Positions 36,320 through 45,080 of a DNA stretch of 64,000 bases are shown in pieces (position 1 is the stretch's first letter; every line of letters starts with the position of its first letter). Made by a program: the position numbers and the translations under genes. The notes under the pieces are model-generated. The model saw only the letters and a list, made by a program, of their open reading frames with translations, had not been told where the DNA came from and made no database searches. The DNA is from Planktothrix sp. FACHB-1365. Lineage in GTDB: Bacteria > Cyanobacteriota > Cyanobacteriia > Cyanobacteriales > Microcoleaceae. The stretch covers positions 60,021-124,020 of the forward strand of contig NZ_JACJSC010000017.1 of assembly GCF_014697575.1 (NCBI RefSeq). The letters run 5' to 3'.

Positions 36320-37864
36320 ATGCCAAAAGCAGTATCCAGACGATTTACAGATACGGATAGAGATAAAGTTGAAAAATTTATGATAGCTTTATTAGAGTAT
36401 AAAAAAAATGAAACTAAAATCGAAGCTGAATGGACAATAGGGAATCCAGAACCTCATCACTTAGTTGTTAAAAAAACTACTAAAGAAGACCTCGTTAGGG
36501 TAATTTATAATCCCAACTGTGCTGGTAAGGAGTTAGAGACATATAAAGGCTTTATTCAGACAGCTATGGCTTATTTAGAAGAAGACCTAAAAATCTTAGT
36601 TCGCCAAAGTACCAAAATAGGCGCAGATGCTAAAAATCTAAAGTTTTACTTGCGATTACCTTCCAAAAATAAAGAGGAAATATTCCGTATTTTTGAAGAA
36701 AAATGGACAGCAAGACGGCAAGAAATTGAAGCTATGACTAGCAAACCTTGTGAAAATAAGAGTAAAATTGAAGTTGAACAGGTGTCTGTAGGAGTTGAAG
36801 GAGAAACGATAAAATGGGCACTCAAGTTTAAAGGCGATATTGACGCTATGAGAAGATCGCAAAAACAAATGAATCAGTATGTTAAAGCTCTCACAGAAGA
36901 TCCAACGAATAAAATTGTTTTTATTGGGCAAGGATGCGTAATTGTAGAGTTTGAAAGTTCTTTAGAAGGATTTAAACGTCTTGAATCTAAAATCAAGTCA
37001 GGTGAAATCACAGAAATCTTAGGATTTCCGATTTTAGACATTCAACAAATCGATGAATTAGAGTCTTCAGAAGCCAGGGATATTGGGTTTAAATTAACCC
37101 AATGGTTTGATAATATCAAAGTTGATGACTGGCTTTACGATATAAGAGTACAAGCTGCTAAATTAGCTCTAAAATCATATCAAAATTTAACTGAGAATAT
37201 CAGAGCCACAGCACCAATAACTCTAAGGGCGACTCCTATGATAATTGATCGGATTGCCATGAATTCAGCCTTTTTTGAAAGAAACAATCCTTCTCAGGAT
37301 AACCCATTACAAGATTATGCTAGTAATACTTCTCAAAATGGTGAATTAAGTTTAACAGTTGATGAATTGAATAGTGATAATAAATACTCAATTCTTATGA
37401 GTGCTTATGAATTAGGGAAATTTTTAGAAAATTTTAGTAATATCCCTCAAGATTTTATTAATTTGTTAGCGACTCGCATTACTACCATAGAAGATAGTGA
37501 AACGCGCTGGCAATTAGCTTTAACATTAGGTAAACTCGATCCAGAGCATCCATTAGGGGCTGTAGGGCAAACAAAAACTATAGAGTTTCCTACTGATGAT
37601 TGGTTTGATTTATTCTTAGCATTGCGGGTAGGTGAAGATGATTTAATTGATGTTTTAATCGAAGTTACTTCAGCTACAGACGAATATTTACCTGTTGGTT
37701 TACAAGTCTCTTTATTAGATGAAACTGAGGAAATATTTTCAAAAGCAATAGCTAATGAAGAGGAAAGATATCTCAGTTTAGAATTTACAGGGGCGATCGG
37801 TCAATTCTTTAGCGTTAAAATTTCTTTATGGGGTAACGATTTAATTGAGAATTTTGTAATTTAG
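36320..37864 (+). CDS. DUF1822-type protein with extra N-terminal domains
   Basis: 514-residue cytoplasmic protein. The last 120 residues match the end of cyanobacterial DUF1822 proteins (LDPEHPLGAVGQTKTIEF, LPVGLQVSLLDETEEIFSKA, FTGAIGQFFSVKI, ENFVI). The middle (about 160-250) has a helix-strand unit IFIGQGCVIVEFESSLEGFK followed by a leucine-rich stretch ending ILGFPILDIQ, which resembles a small effector-associated module found beside NACHT and CHAT genes. That second likeness is from memory. AAGGA precedes the ATG. It lies in a cluster with toxin-antitoxin and TPR-CHAT genes. Confidence 0.7.
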   Translation: MPKAVSRRFTDTDRDKVEKFMIALLEYKKNETKIEAEWTIGNPEPHHLVVKKTTKEDLVRVIYNPNCAGKELETYKGFIQTAMAYLEEDLKILVRQSTKIGADAKNLKFYLRLPSKNKEEIFRIFEEKWTARRQEIEAMTSKPCENKSKIEVEQVSVGVEGETIKWALKFKGDIDAMRRSQKQMNQYVKALTEDPTNKIVFIGQGCVIVEFESSLEGFKRLESKIKSGEITEILGFPILDIQQIDELESSEARDIGFKLTQWFDNIKVDDWLYDIRVQAAKLALKSYQNLTENIRATAPITLRATPMIIDRIAMNSAFFERNNPSQDNPLQDYASNTSQNGELSLTVDELNSDNKYSILMSAYELGKFLENFSNIPQDFINLLATRITTIEDSETRWQLALTLGKLDPEHPLGAVGQTKTIEFPTDDWFDLFLALRVGEDDLIDVLIEVTSATDEYLPVGLQVSLLDETEEIFSKAIANEEERYLSLEFTGAIGQFFSVKISLWGNDLIENFVI

Positions 37865-37936
37865 AATAGAGAATATGGTTTGTAGTGAGACACACCAGAA
37901 ACCCCTTTTCTTTAAGAAACCGGGTTTCTGAGATCA

Positions 37937-38266
37937 TCAAGCAGACAATAATTTCTCAACTCTTTCTTTAAGAAGGGGCAAATCTTTTTCAATAACTCCC
38001 CAAATTCGATTAATATTTATTTTTAAATAATCGTGAATTAAAATATCCCGAAAACCAGCAATTTGTCGCCAAGCAATATCTGGATGTTCAGCCTTGAGAG
38101 TCTCAGATAAACGTTTTGTCGCTTCACCAATTACCTCAAAGTTACGAATGACAGCATCTTGAATCATTGGCGTTTCTAAGAAAGTGTCTTTTCCGGCTGA
38201 TGTATAAGACTCTATCCTCTCAATACAATCTTTGATATTAGTTAAGTAAAGTTGATCATCTTTCAT
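37937..38266 (-). CDS. hepT: HepT-like HEPN toxin
   Basis: Toxin of a HEPN/MNT toxin-antitoxin pair (109 aa, all helical). The RNase motif R-x4-H-x-Y is intact: Arg73, His78 and Tyr80 in FRDILIHDYL. Such toxins cut RNA and are silenced when MntA attaches AMP to the Tyr. The start overlaps the mntA stop by four bases (ATGA), the usual translational coupling. A repeat-flanked gap follows its 3' end. Confidence 0.93.
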   Translation of the reverse strand: MKDDQLYLTNIKDCIERIESYTSAGKDTFLETPMIQDAVIRNFEVIGEATKRLSETLKAEHPDIAWRQIAGFRDILIHDYLKININRIWGVIEKDLPLLKERVEKLLSA

Positions 38267-38553
38267 AAGGGAATAGCCTCTTGTAAAACTTGTTCTTTGA
38301 TTAAAGGATGAAGACTATCTGTTTCTGTTAGATCAATCTTACATTCTAATAAATCTTCTAAGGATTGAATTAAAGCAATTTGGTCTAATAAAGTAAAATC
38401 AGAAGGTAATTCTACTAAAAAATCAATGTCACTTTCTGCGGTTTCTTTTCCTCTGGCAACTGAGCCAAAAATCCGCACATTTGATGCACCGTATTGGCTG
38501 GCAATGTCTAAAATTTGTTGTCTTTTTTGTTGAAGTATTGTTTTTTTGTTCAT
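38263..38553 (-). CDS. mntA: MntA-like minimal nucleotidyltransferase antitoxin
   Basis: Antitoxin partner of HepT. The catalytic GSx10DxD motif is complete: Gly30-Ser31, Asp42 and Asp44 in GSVARGKETAESDIDFLV. It is expected to adenylylate HepT and block it. ATG at 38553 is the start; a GTG two codons upstream is also open. The ATG sits two bases after the point where the truncated PIN toxin frame loses its family resemblance, so the module appears to have replaced that toxin. Confidence 0.93.
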   Translation of the reverse strand: MNKKTILQQKRQQILDIASQYGASNVRIFGSVARGKETAESDIDFLVELPSDFTLLDQIALIQSLEDLLECKIDLTETDSLHPLIKEQVLQEAIPL

Positions 38554-38554
38554 A

Positions 38555-38599
38555 AGCACTGATTAAAACATTCGTATCGATGACAAATCTATTCGTCAT
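38555..38599 (-). pseudogene. N-terminal stub of a PIN-domain toxin
   Basis: Overlapping the antitoxin stop by 11 bases (ATGACGAATAG) is an ATG that opens MTNRFVIDTNVLISA. This is the classic start of a VapC-type PIN ribonuclease: a hydrophobic strand with the first acidic metal ligand in IDTN. After Ala15 the sequence becomes mntA in another frame and the PIN frame ends about 40 codons later. So the toxin has been cut off after its first strand. Confidence 0.75.
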
Positions 38600-38816
38600 T
38601 GTCATCTGCTAAAATATCTTGTAAAATTTCTGGTGTTAAGCCTCGCTGTTCTGCTTTGTCTGAAATTTCTGCCATCACCTCAGTCAAAGTCTTGCTGTAT
38701 AACTTTTCTCTCAAAAACAATTGAATAATATGACTTAGCTGTTTCTGAATTTCAGGGTTAGCCTGTTCAAATACCGCTTTAATTTCTTCATCAACTTGCA
38801 GTATAATACTAGCCAT
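38589..38816 (-). CDS. antitoxin of a (lost) PIN toxin
   Basis: 75-residue acidic protein starting MASIILQVDEEIKAVFEQ and ending ILQDILADDNDE. It is of the cyanobacterial antitoxin kind normally followed by a PIN toxin with overlapping ATG. An in-frame ATG at 38837 would add seven residues; 38816 begins the conserved part. Its stop overlaps the start of the PIN stub, so this was the antitoxin of that toxin, now followed by hepT/mntA instead. Confidence 0.75.
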   Translation of the reverse strand: MASIILQVDEEIKAVFEQANPEIQKQLSHIIQLFLREKLYSKTLTEVMAEISDKAEQRGLTPEILQDILADDNDE

Positions 38817-38958
38817 AGTTTTCTTTCTAATTGGCAATTTTAATTGATTGTCTCGTAAAATTGTAGCATAACATCACCCCTTCAAACAACTGAAACTCAC
38901 CCACAACTTGTTGATCAGCACTGATAGGAGGGGCTAAAGCCCAACAACGAACATTTTC

Positions 38959-41900
38959 CTATTTTCCAATGACACAAAATGCAGCCCAATAATAGGGAGA
39001 TGAGAAAGGTTTGTCATTATTGGATGGGGGGTTGTTGTTTAACATCTGCCGTAGCTGGTTTAACTTATTTTGTAACATCCATCGATTCAAATCTGAACCC
39101 GTAACATTCCGTAACCAGTTTTGAGCCTCACGCAACGCTTGAATCACATTTTTTTCACCCTCCGGTTGCGCCAGTAAATTTTGATATAACTTAATCCCTA
39201 AAAACACACTGGGTTTTTCCTCCACAGTCCAAAGACTACTGACAATTCCTGATACTCCCGCCCACAAAAACGCACTGGGTAAACCAATATATTCATCGGT
39301 AATACTTGTCCAGTCTGTCATTCCCGTTTCACAACCTATCAGGGTGACTAAGCGACATTGCTCTAAGTTTAAACCAAATACTTCTGTTAATTGTAACGGT
39401 TCATTATCATGCAAGATCAATCCTGAATCGAGGGGAGACTCAAACTCAAAACTACCATGACCCGAATACAGAAATGTATGAGCATTTTTGAGGTAATCTT
39501 TTAATTCATGGGTTAATGAGTTTTTAGTCGCTTTCTGACCACATAAAACTTTAGGTTCAGATTGCTGGTGTTTTTGTTTCCAAAAGGTTTCTACGGTTTT
39601 AACACATAATTCAGTAAAAGCTCTATCTTGGGTGGGATTACCCATTGCGAATAATTGATTAAAGTTAGGGCGAATCCGCTTTTCTAGCATTAATAACGTT
39701 TGACAGCTTGGGGCGTAGCGGACTCCTTTAGTAAAGCATTCAAAGAGATAATTCTCCTGATTAGGGGCAGAGTTGGGATTAAATTTATGCCAAGTTTCAG
39801 GTTTAATTGGTAGTGCGTGAATGGGGAGTAAGTGTAAATAACGATGGGGAATCAGAATAACTTGTTGACAGTTGGGCGGGAGGTAATTCAGTAATTCATC
39901 AATATGCAATATTTCAGCCAAACGATTAAGCCGATCTGATAATTTATTACTCCATTCGCTAAAATCGGAAATGTAATTGACAAAATATTCTTGATACCAT
40001 GTCTGTAAATTCTCAAAATCTTGCGGACTGGATTCCCATACATAAGGTTGAGAGCTTTGGCGAGTATAAATAAAAGCACAGAACTTTTGATCGGCTTCTA
40101 AAAGATACCATTGAATAATTACCGTATGATCGTCGGATAATTTTTCACCGATTTTAGAAAAGGGAGTATATTGTACCCTTTGTGTAGCAGCTAACCTAGG
40201 ATAATCATTGAGTTTTTGGTCTAACTGCTTTTTCAACTCCGTTAAATCCGCTTTTTTTGGTTCTAACTCTGGATGTTGTGATAGAATTTCTCCTGATAAA
40301 ATGATTGACTTTTCTTTATCTTCTATCCATTTTTGTTCGTTAGTTAGTTGGTTTCTTAAATCCTGAAATTCTTTCCAAATCTCATCAGAAACATCATTAG
40401 GTTTAGTTTGCCCAAAAAGTTCTACTAAACGACGAGATTTACTCCGTTCGGCATATTCCCATGCTGTAGCATAATATTTAGAATTTTGCTTGCCTAACTT
40501 CAGACAAACTGCAACCATGTATTGATATATATTAAACCATTCTTCTCCTAATTTTCGTTTAGCATCATCATCGGCTAATAATTGGTCAATTAAATCATCT
40601 TCTAGGGTATTAATTGCTTCTTGATAACAATTAAAAGCATCAGTAAATTGCTTATATTCTTCATGAGTTTTTCCTAAGTTAGTTAGAGTTTTAATATAGT
40701 CAGTTGGGAAAGCTTTACGAGTATGAAGTTGAAGAGTATCTTCAAAACATTTGATTGCTTCTTGATATTGACCATTATGCTTATAAGCATTTCCCAAACT
40801 ATTTTTGATATTTCCCCAATCAAAAGGATGAGTTTTACGAGAAATTAGAGCGAGTGCGTTTTGATAAAATTCAATTGCTTTAGTTAAATTTTCTTTGGTA
40901 TTTTCTCCAAATACACCCATATCTTTATAGCAAGTTGCTAAGACCTGATAAGCTTTACTCAATGTATTATGTTGGCGATTTTCGATCAAAATATTGACCG
41001 CACTATTGGCAATAGTAAGGGCTTTTTTCAAGTTTTCTCCTGGTTCAATATATTTAGCAAGATTTGTATAAGTTTCAGCTAAATAACGTTGAGTTTCTGC
41101 GTAATCAACAGGATGTTTCTCTTCAAAAGCTTTTAAGGCTTCTTCCAAATATTTTACTGATAATTTAAGATTGGCAATTCTATCGCCTCGTCCAGCAAGA
41201 CTTTTTTGAAAATAAACTACTCCTAAAACTTGTTTTGTTTGTGCCCAGTCATAGGGATAAGCTTGTTGAGTCCATACATCTAACACTTGATTTAAGTAAT
41301 TAATTGCTTTATCTATATTTTCTGCATGGTTATCTTTACGGTTATCGCTATATGCAATTCCTAAACGAAATTTAACCAAAGCCCAACGCTGAGGATATTT
41401 GCTTTTGTTGGAATCATTATAAACCTTTTCTGCATTCTCAGCATATTTAATCGCGTCTTCAATATCTTCTGCACTGCCGATATGTCCTAACAGTCCTTTT
41501 TCATAAGAAGCTATAGATAAACTGATTTGAACATCTGCCCATATTGTAGAGTGAGTGTATTGTTTACTGATATTTTCAGCTTTCTCATAACACTCAATTG
41601 CTGCGTTCAAATTTATTAACTGATTGCCTTCACGAACGCGATCTCGATAAGCATTGCCTAAATTATTTTGTACCCTTGCCCAATCCAAGCTGTCTTCTGG
41701 CAAATATTTTAAAGCTGATTCATAAGCGCTAATCGCTTTTTCAATATTATTAGGATCTGCTTTGATTTTATTTTTGTTAAAATAAGCCAATCCCAACCCA
41801 TCTTGTATATCGGCTAAACTTTCTCGACCTAAATAATTTTGAGTCCGATCAAGAGTTAACGCTTCTTCAAAACATTTAATAGTTTCTTCTAGGTTAACAT

Positions 41901-43260
41901 ATAAATCACCCCATTTATTTTTATGTTTTTCATAGAAGGCAAACCCCAAGCTAATTTGAATATCAACTATGTTTTTGGGCTGATCTTTAAAAAAAGGTAA
42001 AACTAATCCCCAACCTGCAATCGCAATATCCAGATTCGTTGCTCGGTTGCCTCCAGGAAAAATATTCATCAGATTACTAAAAATATAGATAGCCATCATA
42101 AATAATGATTCCTTTCTTTCACTTTTTTCTTTCTTTAAAGCTGAAATAAAACTAACTAATTCGTCGATGAAATTTTGATTGAGTTTATCTAAATTTTTCT
42201 CTAAAAAAGGAAATAATTTTTGCGGGTCTCCCTCACTAGCTAAGGTTAGCTTTAACACTTGAACAATAAAAGAACTTTCTTGTTGAGTTTCTCGATTAGA
42301 GTTTGTTTTTAATTGATTGAGTCTTTCTTGACCCCCTTTTACCTGTTGATAATAATAAGGATTAGTAGCAGGGGTATAAACCGATAAAGCATTTTCATAA
42401 TATTGCTGGGCTTTTTTATGATTTTCCTCTGGATTGCCCCGCAAACGAACCGAATAAGCATTACCTAAGCTCAATTGCGTCATAGCCCATGAATCAGGAT
42501 ATACATCTTTTTTCTTAATTTGTAATGATTGTTCATAATAATGAATAGCTGTTTCTAAACATTGCTCTGGATCTTGATGAGATTTATCAGAATCTAAAGA
42601 AGCTAATTTTAAATAGCTTTGCCCTAAATTGTGTTGATTTACTCCCCATTGTTTAGGGTAGTTTTCAGGGTTAAAAATTTGCAAAGCTTTTTGATGATAA
42701 CTGATAGATTGTTGTAAATTTTCTACATCTTCACCTAGCAGACGATTACGATAAGCATTCCCTAAATTTTCTTGAATCGATGCCCATTTTTCTGGATTGA
42801 CTTCACGAGTAAATATTTGAGAAGATTTTTGATAACAATCAATAGCATCTTCCCATTTCTGTACGGGATCAGCTTGGGGATCTTCCTCATAAGCTATCCC
42901 CAGATTTATTGTAATTTCTGCCCAAGCCAAAGGATTTATTTCTGGGGTATAAAAGATTAAAGCGCATTCATAACCTGTTTTTGCTATAGCAATATTGGCA
43001 GTTTTATCTCCTAATGGAAACTCTAAAATTAAGTTGCTGAACCAGTATAGAAGAGTAGCAATACTTTCAGAATTTTCAGAGGAAGAGTGCCTAATTTGGA
43101 ATTCTCCCCAATAACGTAATCTTTCGGCAAAATCAACGGTTAATTTATCTAAATTATCTTGTAATATAGGATAAATTATTTGAGTATTGCGCCGATCTTG
43201 CCAAATAATCCTTAAAATATAATCCAAAAATTGTTCTTCTGGTTCTCTTAAATTATTCAT
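38959..43260 (-). CDS. TPR-CHAT protein (caspase-like peptidase)
   Basis: Protein of 1,433 aa: TPR repeats over most of residues 90-960 (many carry WA.iq.nLGnAYr.R, as in kinesin-light-chain-type TPR), a helical linker, and a C-terminal CHAT domain. The catalytic pair is His1268 in LYSGHGSF and Cys1310 in LIGCETGM. No signal or membrane segment. CHAT-TPR proteins act as regulated proteases in known bacterial systems, but no CRISPR effector or gasdermin-like gene is visible here. Neighbours are the HepT/MntA module on the same strand and a 600-bp gap behind its start. Confidence 0.92.
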   Translation of the reverse strand: MNNLREPEEQFLDYILRIIWQDRRNTQIIYPILQDNLDKLTVDFAERLRYWGEFQIRHSSSENSESIATLLYWFSNLILEFPLGDKTANIAIAKTGYECALIFYTPEINPLAWAEITINLGIAYEEDPQADPVQKWEDAIDCYQKSSQIFTREVNPEKWASIQENLGNAYRNRLLGEDVENLQQSISYHQKALQIFNPENYPKQWGVNQHNLGQSYLKLASLDSDKSHQDPEQCLETAIHYYEQSLQIKKKDVYPDSWAMTQLSLGNAYSVRLRGNPEENHKKAQQYYENALSVYTPATNPYYYQQVKGGQERLNQLKTNSNRETQQESSFIVQVLKLTLASEGDPQKLFPFLEKNLDKLNQNFIDELVSFISALKKEKSERKESLFMMAIYIFSNLMNIFPGGNRATNLDIAIAGWGLVLPFFKDQPKNIVDIQISLGFAFYEKHKNKWGDLYVNLEETIKCFEEALTLDRTQNYLGRESLADIQDGLGLAYFNKNKIKADPNNIEKAISAYESALKYLPEDSLDWARVQNNLGNAYRDRVREGNQLINLNAAIECYEKAENISKQYTHSTIWADVQISLSIASYEKGLLGHIGSAEDIEDAIKYAENAEKVYNDSNKSKYPQRWALVKFRLGIAYSDNRKDNHAENIDKAINYLNQVLDVWTQQAYPYDWAQTKQVLGVVYFQKSLAGRGDRIANLKLSVKYLEEALKAFEEKHPVDYAETQRYLAETYTNLAKYIEPGENLKKALTIANSAVNILIENRQHNTLSKAYQVLATCYKDMGVFGENTKENLTKAIEFYQNALALISRKTHPFDWGNIKNSLGNAYKHNGQYQEAIKCFEDTLQLHTRKAFPTDYIKTLTNLGKTHEEYKQFTDAFNCYQEAINTLEDDLIDQLLADDDAKRKLGEEWFNIYQYMVAVCLKLGKQNSKYYATAWEYAERSKSRRLVELFGQTKPNDVSDEIWKEFQDLRNQLTNEQKWIEDKEKSIILSGEILSQHPELEPKKADLTELKKQLDQKLNDYPRLAATQRVQYTPFSKIGEKLSDDHTVIIQWYLLEADQKFCAFIYTRQSSQPYVWESSPQDFENLQTWYQEYFVNYISDFSEWSNKLSDRLNRLAEILHIDELLNYLPPNCQQVILIPHRYLHLLPIHALPIKPETWHKFNPNSAPNQENYLFECFTKGVRYAPSCQTLLMLEKRIRPNFNQLFAMGNPTQDRAFTELCVKTVETFWKQKHQQSEPKVLCGQKATKNSLTHELKDYLKNAHTFLYSGHGSFEFESPLDSGLILHDNEPLQLTEVFGLNLEQCRLVTLIGCETGMTDWTSITDEYIGLPSAFLWAGVSGIVSSLWTVEEKPSVFLGIKLYQNLLAQPEGEKNVIQALREAQNWLRNVTGSDLNRWMLQNKLNQLRQMLNNNPPSNNDKPFSSPYYWAAFCVIGK

Positions 43261-43859
43261 ATAACTCCACTTAATAATATTAAATTGTACTCGTCATTTT
43301 CTGTTATTTTATTAATGATCTTAATTGTAAAATTGATTGACTCCTTTAGACAATTTCTTTATGTTTTTTTAATATTGACTTCATCTCATTATTAAGTTAT
43401 TTTTCAAGTTCAAAACAACATTGATATCTCATATAAAAATTAGACGGATCATAAAAACGAGAAAATATTGGCTGAACATCCCACTGCATCTTGTCTCTAG
43501 GGATAAGAAACTTTGAGAGTGAAATAGCGCTAACCCTACAAGTCTCTACAGGGGGAGGAAGTCAGAAGTGTTGTATTGTTTTCACAGAATTGAGATTAGC
43601 TTAAAATAGAAATTAGAAAAATGATGAACAAATCCAGTGAATTTTCGTCTATAGGATTTACCCAGAAACCGGGTTTCTGAATAAAAATCTGGATTTCATC
43701 GGCAAAATCTGGGTCAGAAACCCGGTTTCTTTGATATAAATGCGTAAGTCCTGGTCTATGGATCATATTGTCCTCTTGCTAATTTTTATCCAAATTTTTA
43801 ACGGGGAGTGGGTAACGGATGATAGCAAATCAAGGGAATTTATACAGAGGGGTTGAATT
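43261..43859. other. long divergent intergenic region with repeats
   Basis: About 600 bp between the TPR-CHAT gene and the divergent protease-TPR gene. It holds two AGAAACCSGGTTTCT palindromes (43664-43678 and 43716-43730) and AT-rich tracts. I saw no small ORF with an acceptable ribosome site and no clear RNA gene. Confidence 0.5.
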
Positions 43860-45041
43860 ATGGGTTTAGGGTTATTTTCGTCTGATTCCTTTCTTTATCT
43901 GCTGACGGGAACGGTGGCTGCAATAGTTGTCAGTCAATCAACGATTGTGATGGCAAAAACAGCACAACAGGTTGCAGAAATTGCCGAACCGATTACCGTG
44001 CAGATTAATAGTCAATTAGGGGATGGTTCTGGGGTGATTATTGCTAAAAATGGTAAGATTTACACGGTGTTGACTGTTAATCATGTTGTTGAAGATCCAA
44101 ATGTTCAATATAGTGTGCGAACTTCTGATGGAAAAAATCATCCGAGTCAGAAGATTATTCGTTTACAAAATGATGATCAAGAACCCGATTTAGCGATTAT
44201 TCAATTTGAGAGTTCTCAACAGTATCCGGTGGCAACATTAGGGAATTCTGAACAAGCCGTAATTGGCGCTCAAATTTATGTTTATGGATATCCAGCAACG
44301 GGGGGATTAACGGGTGTTGAACGAGAACCGGAATTATCCCCTGGATTAGTGACAAGTCGCCCGAAAAATCGTCCAGAAGGCTATAATTTACGCTATCAAG
44401 CGGTGACTTGGAGTGGCATGAGTGGGGGGCCGGTTTTTGATTCAGAAGCCCGTGTGGTGGGGTTACATGGACAGGGAGAATTTGGTTTTGCTCAAACCAG
44501 TTCTGGGGATGTGGCTCCGATTAAAACAGGATTTAATGCGGCGATTCCGATTAATTTATTTATGGCAAAATTATTAGAAACAGGGTTAAAATCATCAGAT
44601 TTAGTCATTGATGAAAAACTGCCAGAAGTTAATCCGCTTTCCTGGGATCATCCCCAAAGTTATCAAGCGTTTTATTTTCAAGGATTAACCTTATTAGATC
44701 AAGGGGAAACTTGGGATGCAATTGATTCTTTTAATCAAGCGATTGAATTAAACCCGAATACTCCAGAAGCTTATTTTAATCGAGGCATTGCCCGCACTCT
44801 TTTAGCGACTCGAATTATTGAACCGACTCGCGCTCCTAATCCGATAGAAGATTACACCGAAGCGATTCGTTTAAATCCGGGTTTTGCTGATGCTTATTAT
44901 AATCGAGCTTTAGCTTATTTGCAATTAAATAATAAAGAAAAAGCGATCGCTGATTTCCAAAAAGCTGCTGAACTTTATGATAAATTAGGTCGAAAAGCTT
45001 CTTATGAAGATGCGTTACAGCGTCTTAAAGAGTTACGATAG
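43860..45041 (+). CDS. trypsin-like serine protease with TPR domain
   Basis: 393-residue exported protein: an N-terminal hydrophobic segment (about 10-30) as signal or anchor, then a chymotrypsin-fold protease (45-245) with the full triad His75 (TVNHVV), Asp110 (PDLAI) and Ser188 (SGMSGGPV). Two to three TPR units follow (about 265-390: AFYFQGLTLLDQGETWDAID, NTPEAYFNRGIARTLLA, GFADAYYNRALAYLQLN). This protease-TPR layout is common in cyanobacteria. Target unknown; a periplasmic place is inferred. Its 3' end abuts a dispersed repeat. Confidence 0.9.
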   Translation: MGLGLFSSDSFLYLLTGTVAAIVVSQSTIVMAKTAQQVAEIAEPITVQINSQLGDGSGVIIAKNGKIYTVLTVNHVVEDPNVQYSVRTSDGKNHPSQKIIRLQNDDQEPDLAIIQFESSQQYPVATLGNSEQAVIGAQIYVYGYPATGGLTGVEREPELSPGLVTSRPKNRPEGYNLRYQAVTWSGMSGGPVFDSEARVVGLHGQGEFGFAQTSSGDVAPIKTGFNAAIPINLFMAKLLETGLKSSDLVIDEKLPEVNPLSWDHPQSYQAFYFQGLTLLDQGETWDAIDSFNQAIELNPNTPEAYFNRGIARTLLATRIIEPTRAPNPIEDYTEAIRLNPGFADAYYNRALAYLQLNNKEKAIADFQKAAELYDKLGRKASYEDALQRLKELR

Positions 45042-45051
45042 ATTCAAGGGT

Positions 45052-45080
45052 GGTGCGTGCGCGGAGCTTACGCACCCTAC
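45052..45080. repeat. GTAGGGTGCGTAAGC dispersed repeat, copy 2 (inverted)
   Basis: Exact reverse complement of the 29-bp element at 52269. It overlaps the last four bases of the saccharopine-dehydrogenase-like gene on the minus strand, whose TAG stop is made from the GTAG end of the element. Confidence 0.9.

Noticed and set aside
38959..43260. TPR-CHAT as partner of a Cas7-11 (gRAMP) effector
   Set aside because: No gRAMP-like gene or CRISPR array lies in the window, and the TPR part looks like the common kinesin-light-chain type.
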